Assembly (NCBI RefSeq): GCF_046054165.1
Contig: NZ_JBFNXK010000019.1
Coordinates: 1-64,000 of the forward strand
Source: Celerinatantimonas sp046054165
GTDB taxonomy: Bacteria; Pseudomonadota; Gammaproteobacteria; Enterobacterales; Celerinatantimonadaceae
DNA: 64,000 bases
Direction of reading: 5' to 3'
The notes beneath the pieces were generated by a model. The model did no database searches. It was not told the origin of the DNA and was given only the letters and a program-made list of their open reading frames with translations. Shown in pieces: positions 8,326 through 16,408 of this stretch. The position numbers and the translations under genes were made by a program. Each line of letters begins with the position of its first letter. Position 1 is the first letter of the stretch.

Positions 8326-9188
8326 TCGATTTACTCTTCAGCCCATTTAGCGACTTTGAATTTATGCGTCGGGCGCTGGTGGGGTGTACTGCACTTTCGT
8401 TGAGTTCTGCTCCCGTAGGTGTTTTCCTGATGCTCCGCCGTATGAGCCTAACCGGTGATGCCATGGCCCACGCCATTCTTCCCGGCGCTGCGATCGGTTT
8501 TTTGTTGGCAGGTCTTTCCATCCCAGCCATGACGATCGGTGGACTGATCGCCGGAGCGCTGGTCGCCATCCTCTCTGGCGCTATTGCTCGAGCCACTAAT
8601 TCTGGCGAAGATGCCAGTATGGCTGCATTTTATCTGATCTCGCTAGCCCTTGGCGTCCTGATCATCTCCCAACATGGCAGCAATGTTGACTTATTGCATG
8701 TCCTGTTTGGTAGCGCACTAGCCCTTAATGATATGGCTCTTTATTTATTGGCCGGAATTGCAACTATTAGCCTGATCCTGTTAGCCATTTGTTATCGCCC
8801 TTTGGTAATGGAATGCCTTGATCCAGCTTTTCTCAAAAGTGTCAGCCGATTGAGCACGCCCACTCATTTATGTTTTCTGGTACTGGTCGTCTTAAACTTG
8901 GTGGCCGGATTCCATGCATTAGGCACACTGATGTCCGTTGGGCTCATGATTTTACCGGCAACATCCGCCCGTTTCTGGAGTGATAAGTTAGGCTGGTTGC
9001 TTATTCTGGCCGTGTTGATTGATATCTTTAGCTGCTTTACCGGATTACTCACCTCTTTTTACTTCGGCTGGTCAACGAGCCCAGCTATTATTCTGGTTCT
9101 GGGATGTATCTATGTGGTCTCAATGTTATTAGGCCGACGTGGAGGTCTCTTAATCAAACTGATCCCCCGTCGTCATTTAACAACTTAG
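8322..9188 (+). CDS. znuB: Zinc ABC transporter permease (ABC-3 family, ZnuB-like)
   Basis: Inner-membrane permease of the ABC-3 family, about eight hydrophobic segments over 288 residues. Typical family stretches are seen: RRMSLTGDAMAHAILPGAA and the late FHALGTLMSVGLMILPA. The start codon is TTG in a TTGA overlap with the ATPase stop, which implies translational coupling. The binding-protein gene follows 13 bases downstream. Confidence 0.88.
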   Translation: MIDLLFSPFSDFEFMRRALVGCTALSLSSAPVGVFLMLRRMSLTGDAMAHAILPGAAIGFLLAGLSIPAMTIGGLIAGALVAILSGAIARATNSGEDASMAAFYLISLALGVLIISQHGSNVDLLHVLFGSALALNDMALYLLAGIATISLILLAICYRPLVMECLDPAFLKSVSRLSTPTHLCFLVLVVLNLVAGFHALGTLMSVGLMILPATSARFWSDKLGWLLILAVLIDIFSCFTGLLTSFYFGWSTSPAIILVLGCIYVVSMLLGRRGGLLIKLIPRRHLTT

Positions 9189-9201
9189 TCGCGAGCATTT
9201 T

Positions 9202-10122
9202 ATGAAGAAACGAATATCGTGGTTGGCTGTTGCTATGCTCCTAATCGGATTTATTCCATTAGGTCATGCTGCCGGTAAATTAAAAGTTGTCGCCAGTTTT
9301 AGCGTCTTAGGTGATGTGGTCCACCAAGTCGGAGGAAACGCCATCGATCTTTACACATTAGTAGGAAACGATAGCGATGTGCATGTCTATAGTCCAAGAC
9401 CTAGCGATATTCGGCGGGTCGCACAAGCTGATTTACTAATCATGAGCGGTTTAGGGTTAGAAGGTTGGATGGCCAGACTGCAACAATCATCCGGTTTCAA
9501 AGGAAAAATGGTGATTGCCAGTCAGGGAATCCAGCCACTGGCATTAGCGGATGAACAGGGTGACATCGAGATTCATGAACATGAACATCACGGCAAATAC
9601 GATCCTCACGTCTGGCACGATGTCGATAACGTCATTATTTATGTACATAACATCGAGCGAGCCTTAAGTGAGCAAGATCCGGCTCATCAAACACTCTACG
9701 CTGCAAACGCGCGCGCTTACATTCAAAAGTTGACTCAACTGAAACAGTTTATTCAGTCAACATTCAATGCCATCCCGCACACACAGCGTAAAATCATTAC
9801 CTCACATGATGCATTCGGTTATCTGGCCCATGCCTATCATCTGCAATTTATTGCGCCTCAAGGCACCAATACTGCCGCAGAAGCCTCAGCGTACGATGTC
9901 GCTAGCATTATAAAACAGATCAAAGCTGAAAAAATTACCGCAGTTTTTATTGAGAATATCAGTGATCCCCGGTTGATTACACAGATAAGCCGTGAAACTC
10001 ATGCCAAAATCGGGGGCGAATTATATTCTGATGCTTTATCGAAAAATGCCCCGACTTACATTGAGATGATGCGCCATAACGTCACTACCATTGCCAAAGC
10101 CCTAACGGCTTCAGCACAATAA
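9202..10122 (+). CDS. znuA: Periplasmic zinc-binding protein of the ABC importer (ZnuA-like)
   Basis: Cluster A-I metal-binding lipocalin-like SBP, 306 residues, with a cleavable signal peptide (about 1-23, ending GHAA). Candidate metal ligands are His61 (SDVHVY), His136 (DPHVWHD), the His of ITSHDAFGY and the Asp of ELYSDAL. A short His-rich loop EIHEHEHH (about 123-130) precedes DPHVW; such loops are typical of zinc-type members. It is the last gene of the operon, ahead of a 14-bp-stem terminator. In E. coli znuA is divergent from znuCB, so the order here differs. Confidence 0.88.
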   Translation: MKKRISWLAVAMLLIGFIPLGHAAGKLKVVASFSVLGDVVHQVGGNAIDLYTLVGNDSDVHVYSPRPSDIRRVAQADLLIMSGLGLEGWMARLQQSSGFKGKMVIASQGIQPLALADEQGDIEIHEHEHHGKYDPHVWHDVDNVIIYVHNIERALSEQDPAHQTLYAANARAYIQKLTQLKQFIQSTFNAIPHTQRKIITSHDAFGYLAHAYHLQFIAPQGTNTAAEASAYDVASIIKQIKAEKITAVFIENISDPRLITQISRETHAKIGGELYSDALSKNAPTYIEMMRHNVTTIAKALTASAQ

Positions 10123-10127
10123 ACAAT

Positions 10128-10164
10128 ATATAAATGGCTAATAAACTGATTTAGCCATTTATAT
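10128..10164. terminator. Bidirectional terminator hairpin
   Basis: ATATAAATGGCTAA and TTAGCCATTTATAT form a perfect 14-bp stem with a 9-base loop between the convergent znuA and yhhS-like genes. Confidence 0.8.
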
Positions 10165-10185
10165 CACATAGATTGTTGATTCTAA

Positions 10186-11373
10186 TTAATGTGGCAACAT
10201 CAGCCGAGCTCGGCGCACCACCATCTGGCGAACCATCAGTGCAGCAACAATCACAAGAATAGCCGCATATAAATAAATAGAAGCGAGCCCAGTATAGGTA
10301 ATCGCTAAACCGGCCATGGGACCTGCGATGGTCAGAGCCAAATCAAAAAAAGCCGAATAAGTACCTAATGCAGTCCCTTGATTTTGCTCTGGGACATATT
10401 TAACAGCTTCAACGCCAAGCCCTGGGAAGATCAGCGAGAATCCAGTTCCGGTTAACAGCGCGCCGAATCCCGCGACCCAAGCATTAGGTGCCAGACAAAT
10501 TAGCAACAAACCCACAGCTTCGACACCGAATGAGGCCAGTGACACCCGGAGCCCTCCATATCGGTTGATCGAGGTTCCCAAAACCAATCGCATTCCTACA
10601 AAACCGATACTGAATGCAGTCAGTGTATAAGCGGCACCAAGCCAATGATTGGCTGCAAAATAGAGTGTGATAAACGTTGTGACCACAGCAAATCCCAACG
10701 AGCCAAACGCCAATCCTAAACCAAAAGTCCAGATTTTTCCCAACACCTGACTGAAAGGAACTCGGCTACCGGTCACAATCGTGACATTAGGACGTCGTAT
10801 CGCAATCAACATCGCTAATAATCCGACCACGAAAATAAAAATGGACAGTCCATACAAATGCGTTGAATGATTAATCCAAACCCCTAATGGCGCACCGATA
10901 GCAATCGCACCATAAGTTGCCACGCCATTCCATGAGATCACCTGAGCCGTATGTCGGGAACCAACCAGTGTCATGCCCCATAACATAGAGCCGGTACTGG
11001 TAAAACTTTCACCCCATCCCAAAAATAATCGACCCACAATAATCAGGCCCAATGAAACCCAGGGCAAATGGGACATCCACATTCCAAACCCATAAAACAC
11101 ACCACTTAACGCACAACAGATCAAACCCAGTGTGACGACTTTTTTCGCCCCCCATAAATCAGCATAGCGCCCGGCTTGAGGACGGCTGAACAAAGTGGCC
11201 AGCGATTGAGCGCTAATAACCACCCCAGCCATGATGGAATTGAATCCCAAATCATTATGAACATATCCGGGTAAAACAGCTAATGGCAAGGCAACCGATA
11301 AATAACAAACAAAAGTAAACATCACAACAGAGAAAATTTGAAAGACTCGCTGTTGGGAGGACAGCTCAGGCAT
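10186..11373 (-). CDS. yhhS: MFS transporter of the YhhS family
   Basis: 12-TM major facilitator, 395 residues. It matches the YhhS/YfcJ group closely: LPLAVLPGYVH near the start, SRPQAGRYADLWGAKK (motif A region, about 64-79), TFITLYFAANHWLGAA, GTGFSLIFPGLGVEAVK and QNQGTALGTYSAFFDL. Members are efflux pumps of broad or uncertain substrate. It is monocistronic and convergent with the zinc operon. Confidence 0.88.
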   Translation of the reverse strand: MPELSSQQRVFQIFSVVMFTFVCYLSVALPLAVLPGYVHNDLGFNSIMAGVVISAQSLATLFSRPQAGRYADLWGAKKVVTLGLICCALSGVFYGFGMWMSHLPWVSLGLIIVGRLFLGWGESFTSTGSMLWGMTLVGSRHTAQVISWNGVATYGAIAIGAPLGVWINHSTHLYGLSIFIFVVGLLAMLIAIRRPNVTIVTGSRVPFSQVLGKIWTFGLGLAFGSLGFAVVTTFITLYFAANHWLGAAYTLTAFSIGFVGMRLVLGTSINRYGGLRVSLASFGVEAVGLLLICLAPNAWVAGFGALLTGTGFSLIFPGLGVEAVKYVPEQNQGTALGTYSAFFDLALTIAGPMAGLAITYTGLASIYLYAAILVIVAALMVRQMVVRRARLMLPH

Positions 11374-11444
11374 GACTTACTCACTCAGTAAATTCAGTCA
11401 AACAATAAAGGATATTTTATGCCTGTAATCAGATAGATACTAGG

Positions 11445-11575
11445 GCATGTTGACCCTTCGTGATTATTTTGAAGCTATCTGAGCCTGATTTAGGCAAGAA
11501 ACATGGCTGGCTGGGTCACACGCTCCACCGACGCAGTCCAATACGGCATCAAGCAGGCTCAGATACCGTTCTATA
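11445..11575. repeat. MITE-like or decayed insertion element
   Basis: Perfect 12-bp inverted repeats TATCTGAGCCTG (11476-11487) and CAGGCTCAGATA (11554-11565) enclose about 66 bases with no reading frame. The left flank GCATGTTGACCCTTCG (11445-11460) is similar to sequences at 58451 and, in shorter form, 30931 and 62396. The 58451 copy also shares the downstream TGATTATTTT...ATCTGAGC...ATTT pattern. This suggests a dispersed non-coding element. Confidence 0.55.
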
Positions 11576-11837
11576 AATTTCAATCATGACCGATTTTCTC
11601 CATAAGATATGAATTTCCCCACACCACATTGAGGCCGCAACCGGGACGACAAGAAAAATAAATTCCGAAAATTCTAGCTATGATATTTTCCGATAAATAT
11701 CGGAGCTGGATCACATACCCGAGAGCCATCGGGCATAGATCACAATCTTTATGGATATTTGTGCAGTACTGGCTATTGCTTTTATCAAAAATTATCTATG
11801 CTGTGTAAAGCTTGACCAAGCCATGAAGGTGACCATC

Positions 11838-12071
11838 ATGACCCATTATTTCGTTGATAAAACACCTTTGCCTGGCGGAGCCTATGAACTCCATCAGGAA
11901 CAATGTCAGTATATTCCCAGCCGATCACATCGTATTTATGTTGGTTCATTTAGTGATGAACGAGCCGCCATTATGAGAGCAGAAAAAATTTTCCACAATG
12001 TACATGTCTGCCCGCATTGCTGTATTCATTTTCATCGTGCTGCAAGAGCACATGATGCCATGATACGATAA
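11838..12071 (+). CDS. Small His/Cys protein, putative zinc binder
   Basis: 77 residues from MTHYFVDKTPLP. Conserved-looking features are ELHQEQCQYIP, RIYVGSF and CPHCCIHFH, a His/Cys pattern typical of a small zinc site; a family of short proteins with this layout exists, without known function. The frame opens at 11751, but the ATG at 11838 is preferred because AAGGTGA lies 6 bases before it. Two small hairpins (11689-11704 and 11719-11734) precede the gene. It ends one base before the convergent lipoprotein gene. Confidence 0.7.
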   Translation: MTHYFVDKTPLPGGAYELHQEQCQYIPSRSHRIYVGSFSDERAAIMRAEKIFHNVHVCPHCCIHFHRAARAHDAMIR

Positions 12072-12533
12072 TTATTTAGAATCAATGGGATAAACATCCA
12101 AGCGTTCGCCAAATTGCTGATGACAAGCCGTACCACATAGCAATTGCCGATTGTTTGGATTACCTGGCCCGTAGGTTAAATAACCTACGCCTGCTGCGGT
12201 GATCCGCCACTGCAGCATGTTTCCGTGCGTCTGAATAATCCCCTGATAATAACAGGCAGCCGGTTTTGCCAGTTGCCGAAACTGAGCCGGATTAGAAATA
12301 ACCTGTGCAGTCTGAAAGAAAATCACCGCCTCCGCAGGCGACATTCGAAATGTCTGACAGCGAGATTCATAAGGTCGGGCTCGATCTAAAACATACTTCA
12401 TGGTTAAAACCCGGTAATGGGGCTCTTCAGGAACAGTCTGGCAAGCGGAAAGAGCAACGATCAGAATGCTGAAACACCCGATCTTTATCAACCCACGGAG
12501 CTGTTTGATTCGTAATTGGATACTATTGATCAC
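12072..12533 (-). CDS. Small lipoprotein of unknown function
   Basis: Lipoprotein signal with lipobox LSAC; the lipidated Cys is about residue 31 from the GTG start. The mature part is about 120 residues with four or five Cys (SRCQTF, AACYYQ, LLCGTACHQQ), which could form disulfides in the periplasm. No enzymatic motif was recognised. The start is uncertain: GTG at 12533 lacks a clear ribosome-binding site and a shorter start at an internal TTG would give a more usual signal peptide. The stop abuts that of the opposing gene. Confidence 0.75.
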   Translation of the reverse strand: MINSIQLRIKQLRGLIKIGCFSILIVALSACQTVPEEPHYRVLTMKYVLDRARPYESRCQTFRMSPAEAVIFFQTAQVISNPAQFRQLAKPAACYYQGIIQTHGNMLQWRITAAGVGYLTYGPGNPNNRQLLCGTACHQQFGERLDVYPIDSK

Positions 12534-12649
12534 GTGACAATAAATTTACCTGTATACATATCATCTTTTGACTATAGCGAACCCCCCTACAAAAACAAAG
12601 ATTCGCAGGGGAATTCATCATGCTGGAGACCATGGATCTTTCTGGCAAG

Positions 12650-13138
12650 TTACGCCATAGAGACTAACCGTTCTCCTGACCATTCCGGACGAGGTAACTG
12701 ACAAACCATCTTCCAGCCATCGGCACCATCACCATAATAATTACGGATCAGATGCGTCCAGCGAAATCCAAAACGTTGATATAACGCCTGAACCCGTAGC
12801 GCACTGCAACGAACTTCTAATCCAATGGCTTGATAACTCGCGGCTTCGACCTCATCCAAAACGTGATGCAATAGTGTACTTGCCACGCCCTGACGTTGGG
12901 CCTCTGGCAAAACCGCAAGGGAATAAATACGCGCCCGACGTGGTAATTTAGGCCGTAATACCACCACATAACCTAGAATATCGCACCCTTGCTCCGCAAC
13001 CCAAAAACTGGCTTTAGCTCGCCGCAACAAATAATACATCTGCCGCCGTTCGATCCGGTCTGAAGTAAAGCAACGCTGCTCAATCAGCAGCAACGAAGCC
13101 ACATCATCATCATGAGCTGGACGGATCCGAATACTCAT
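12650..13138 (-). CDS. GNAT-family N-acetyltransferase
   Basis: 162 residues, RimI-like GNAT fold. The acetyl-CoA binding motif is IYSLAVLPEAQRQGVASTLL (about 92-111), followed by the beta-strand/alkyl motif ALYQRFGFRW. The substrate is not known. Its start overlaps the stop of the RimK-like gene by 4 bases, so the pair is co-translated; GNAT and RimK-like ATP-grasp genes are repeatedly neighbours in gammaproteobacteria, which suggests they modify the same peptide or protein. Confidence 0.85.
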   Translation of the reverse strand: MSIRIRPAHDDDVASLLLIEQRCFTSDRIERRQMYYLLRRAKASFWVAEQGCDILGYVVVLRPKLPRRARIYSLAVLPEAQRQGVASTLLHHVLDEVEAASYQAIGLEVRCSALRVQALYQRFGFRWTHLIRNYYGDGADGWKMVCQLPRPEWSGERLVSMA

Positions 13139-14598
13139 GAACGTCCCCGTCGTTCCAACCGATCCACAAATTCCCGCATGATCACCATATACAACTCATC
13201 GCCGAGATAACCATCTTCTACTTTATGATCAATACTCGGATTATCGTTGACTTCAATCACATAAGCTTTATGACCTTGCTGTTTCAGATCCACACCATAT
13301 AAGCCATTGCCGATCATTTTTCCAGCCCGAATCGCCGCTTCCAGAACAACCCGCGGAACTTCAAATGTCGGTAATGAATCCCATCCGCCCGAACTAAAAC
13401 GTTTAGAAGCATGGTTATAAATCTGCCAGTGATTCCTTGCCATATAATAACGACAGGCAAAAATAGGCTTGCCATTTAATAGACCAATTCGCCAATCGAA
13501 TTCTGTATACAGATACTCCTGAACCAGCATCAGCGCGCTGATTTCCAACATCTGACTCAGCCGTTTCTGCAATTCATCCCGAGTGCTCACCTTAAACACG
13601 CCATCTGAAAACGAACCTTCCGGTTTTTTAATCACCATGGGATAACTGAATTCCGATTCGAGCTGATCCAGCTGTGCATCATCACAACTCATCACTACCC
13701 GGGTTTTTAAGGACGGGACCTGATTATAAGTAAACGCATCATGTAAAAAGACTTTATTACAGCAACGAAGAATTGATGTCGGATCATCAATGACCACCAG
13801 TCCCTGCTGCTCCGCTTCACAAGCTAACCGATAGGTCGGATGATCAATCGCTGTTGTCTGCCGGATAAAAAGAGCATCAAACTGGTTCAGTTGGACATGA
13901 TCCTGAGCGGTAATTCGAGATGCTTCAATCCCCAACTTACGGGCCGCTTTAATAAAGCGTTTCATAGCATCCTGATCACTGGGCGGCAATAGTTCTTCAG
14001 GATCAACCAATAATGCCATCGACCATCGATAACGCCGCTCAAGCGTTTTGACTCGCCACACATGTTCGGCGAACCGCTGTAATCGTTCCATAAATACAGT
14101 CTGTTGCGGAGCATCCAATTGAATATAGGACATCCGTTCCACCTGCAATTTCAGCCCCTTAGCACTGGCACTTATCTGCAAATGTAACAATGGAGCTGGA
14201 TAATTTCTAAATAGTTCACTGGCTAATGTCCGCCAACGAGGATCACTGGTCCAACCAAAATAACTGATGAGATCAACACAGGACTGATCATGAACATATT
14301 GGCTCAGTTCATCCGTCAACTGAATCGGCGCAGCTTCAGTTAAGTGCTTTGACAGGTTGCGAACCTGATTAATGGTTTTCACCGTCGGTAAAATTTTATG
14401 CTGACGCGCTTCGGCCAACAAAGAACAATAATAACCACGGCTTAAATAACGGCTGGTATCACATAGGTTAATAATTCGAACGCGGGGTTCATTTAATTTA
14501 GGGTAGTCCGCGACATAATCAGCAAAGCTGATCACTGTCATATCGGTTACATCCGGAAAGCTATCGACATTATCGACCACAACCAGAGTTTTATACAT
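13135..14598 (-). CDS. RimK-like ATP-grasp ligase with RLAN N-terminal domain
   Basis: 487 residues. The N-terminal half (about 1-190), with LCDTSRYLSRGYYCSLLAEA, matches the RimK-like ATP-grasp N-terminal domain. The C-terminal half (about 200-480) is an ATP-grasp ligase: NKVFLHDAFTYNQVPSLKT, YPMVIKKPEGSFSDGV (ATP-binding Lys), LVQEYL, and the Mg-binding tail YVIEVNDNPSID. Such enzymes ligate amino acids to a carboxylate; the substrate here is unknown. First gene of a two-gene operon with the GNAT. Confidence 0.87.
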   Translation of the reverse strand: MYKTLVVVDNVDSFPDVTDMTVISFADYVADYPKLNEPRVRIINLCDTSRYLSRGYYCSLLAEARQHKILPTVKTINQVRNLSKHLTEAAPIQLTDELSQYVHDQSCVDLISYFGWTSDPRWRTLASELFRNYPAPLLHLQISASAKGLKLQVERMSYIQLDAPQQTVFMERLQRFAEHVWRVKTLERRYRWSMALLVDPEELLPPSDQDAMKRFIKAARKLGIEASRITAQDHVQLNQFDALFIRQTTAIDHPTYRLACEAEQQGLVVIDDPTSILRCCNKVFLHDAFTYNQVPSLKTRVVMSCDDAQLDQLESEFSYPMVIKKPEGSFSDGVFKVSTRDELQKRLSQMLEISALMLVQEYLYTEFDWRIGLLNGKPIFACRYYMARNHWQIYNHASKRFSSGGWDSLPTFEVPRVVLEAAIRAGKMIGNGLYGVDLKQQGHKAYVIEVNDNPSIDHKVEDGYLGDELYMVIMREFVDRLERRGRS

Positions 14599-14978
14599 GG
14601 GATTTGATCATCCAAAAAACTGATATTTACAGGTAAAACATACCTGGATCCGAACAAATGCTCAGAAGGCCTTCAGTCATTCTCAAAGAGGATGGCGCCG
14701 GCTCTGCGACAACAATTCTCAAGCAGCTTGATATCACTATCACCGCCTCTCAGCAATCTATTTTTTCCTTTATTTTGATAAAAATAGATCATCCGCATAC
14801 AGAAGCTCTCACCTACATTTTTGAACGAAGATCCTAACGCCCGATCATTTTTCATCTTGGGTCTTTTCTCAGATCATGTACATATTTTGAGAGCAATATG
14901 ATTACCGATACCTTGTCTATTTTATTTCGAACGGATGAGTCAACATGACTTTATAGGTGTGTGGCCTGTTATTTTTAC
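14599..14978. other. Intergenic gap, no convincing gene
   Basis: 380 bases between the RimK-like start and the stop of the EF-Tu paralogue. A 60-codon frame on the minus strand (14673-14855) has no good ribosome-binding site and no recognisable family. A promoter for the RimK-like gene should lie near 14600-14660. No strong hairpin was seen. Confidence 0.4.
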
Positions 14979-16130
14979 CTACTCTTTCGTTTTAGGATGT
15001 GGCGTAATTTTGCTTGGCTTAATCAGTACCTGAACATGTTCGACTTCATCACTGTTAATACCACCAAGCAATATACCAACAGACTCACCAGCACGGCCTT
15101 CATTCAGCACTTTATGCGACATTTCGATCCCGAGGCAAATAGCTTTCTTTCGTTCTTTAATACCTACGACTTCTATTTCTTCATTAATTTTAACAATACC
15201 TCTTTCAATAAGACCCGTCACAACCATACCTCGGCCTGGGATCGCAAATGTCTCTTTAATAGGCATTATAAATGATGGAAGCACGACAGGCTTAGCCAGT
15301 ACCTGACCACGTTCGACTTCATCACCGTTAAGACCACCCAGCAATATACCAACACACTCACCAGCACGGCCTTCATTCATCAATTTACGCGACATTTCGA
15401 TCCCGAGGCAAAGAGCTGTCCTTCGTCCTATAATACCTACACCTACGACCTCTATTTCTTCGTTAACTTTGACAATACCTGTTTGAATAAGACCCGTCAC
15501 AACTGTACCTCGCCCGGGAATTGCAACTACCTCATCGATAGGCATTAAAAAAGGCTGGTACTCTGCAGGTATTGAGGCTGGCATCAAATCATCCAGAGAG
15601 TGAGCCAACTTAATGATGCCTTCTTCCCATTTAACTTCGCCTTGCAAAGCACCCAGCGCAGAGCCCTTGATCACAGGAATATCATCATTTGAGAAATCAT
15701 ACTCACTTAGAAGCTTTCGGACTTCAACCTCAACCCTCTCGATCCGCTCTTCATCAACCATGTCACATTTATTTATAAATACAATGAGGTAAGGCACATC
15801 AACCTGACGAGCCAACGAAAGATATTCGCGGGTCTGAGCCATTGGCCCTTCAACTGAATCAACAACCAAAATCGCAACATCCATCCGAGCGACATCAGTG
15901 ATCATGCTTGTAACATCGTCGGTGTGCCCAACACAGTCAAGGTGTACATAGTGGCGAATGTCAGTATCGTATTCGACCTGTTTCACAGCAGCGCCTTGTG
16001 TTGCATCACCGTAATTTTTCGCCAAAACAGTTGTCATCGCAGCAATTAGTGTGGTTTTGCCATGCCCAGCATGACCCATCGAGCCCACAATCACAGATGG
16101 TTTGGAGCGTTCGGCATTTTCTTTAGACAC
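14979..16130 (-). CDS. Aberrant EF-Tu paralogue: GTPase domain plus two domain-II copies, no domain III
   Basis: 383 residues, clearly derived from tuf: it even keeps the GTG start and the MSKE opening. The G domain (1-190) has P-loop GHAGHGKT (19-26; EF-Tu has GHVDHGKT), G3 DCVGH (65-69), G4 NKCD (120-123) and G5 SAL (157-159). About 20 residues of switch I are deleted, including the RGITI segment with the Mg-binding Thr. Domain II (about 193-281) is followed by a second copy (about 286-372), both with AIPGRG.VVTGLI, GIEMS.K and NEGRAGE.VGILLGG. Domain III, the EF-Ts/T-stem contact, is absent. It cannot be an ordinary elongation factor. It could be a regulatory decoy, an immunity-like factor or a decaying copy. 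Confidence 0.9.
   Translation of the reverse strand: MSKENAERSKPSVIVGSMGHAGHGKTTLIAAMTTVLAKNYGDATQGAAVKQVEYDTDIRHYVHLDCVGHTDDVTSMITDVARMDVAILVVDSVEGPMAQTREYLSLARQVDVPYLIVFINKCDMVDEERIERVEVEVRKLLSEYDFSNDDIPVIKGSALGALQGEVKWEEGIIKLAHSLDDLMPASIPAEYQPFLMPIDEVVAIPGRGTVVTGLIQTGIVKVNEEIEVVGVGIIGRRTALCLGIEMSRKLMNEGRAGECVGILLGGLNGDEVERGQVLAKPVVLPSFIMPIKETFAIPGRGMVVTGLIERGIVKINEEIEVVGIKERKKAICLGIEMSHKVLNEGRAGESVGILLGGINSDEVEHVQVLIKPSKITPHPKTKE
15014..15559 (-). repeat. In-frame tandem duplication of the domain II coding sequence
   Basis: Two adjacent copies with a period of 273 bases (91 codons) are still closely similar at DNA level. Compare CAGTACCTGAACATGTTCGA at 15024 with CAGTACCTGACCACGTTCGA at 15297, and the identical stretch CTCACCAGCACGGCCTTCAT in both. 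The upstream copy carries a three-codon insertion. The retained similarity suggests a fairly recent duplication or ongoing gene conversion. Confidence 0.85.
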
Positions 16131-16408
16131 AACCCATACCTTTTCGTTAGCTGAAAGCTTAACAAGATAATAACATTTATATTATTAAGTTAAAGTGGTT
16201 TCATCACCCCGCATTTTTACTGGCTTGATAGACGGCATGGCCTGTTAACCATTTGTTAATTTTTCAATCTTTTATCAATTCATCTTTTTTCGGGACACGA
16301 ACTATCTTTATCTATTCAGATAGAAAAAAACCAAAAATCTTCTACAGTTTGATAAAGATCATCCGTGATTGTCGATAGTGATAGCGATAGCTTGAACAGG
16401 AAACATTT

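Noticed and set aside
12516..12701. 61-codon plus-strand frame.
   Set aside because: It overlaps the starts and ends of two minus-strand genes, has no ribosome-binding site and no recognisable product.
14673..14855. 60-codon minus-strand frame between the EF-Tu paralogue and the RimK-like gene.
   Set aside because: No good ribosome-binding site and no recognisable motif; recorded only as content of the gap.
14961..15275. 104-codon plus-strand frame opposite the EF-Tu paralogue.
   Set aside because: Its Phe/Asn-rich composition is the antisense shadow of the domain II repeat; no start signal.
16131..16408. A toxin or antitoxin partner next to the EF-Tu paralogue.
   Set aside because: No reading frame with a start signal is present in the gap, and the neighbours are an ordinary chemoreceptor and a RimK-like operon.
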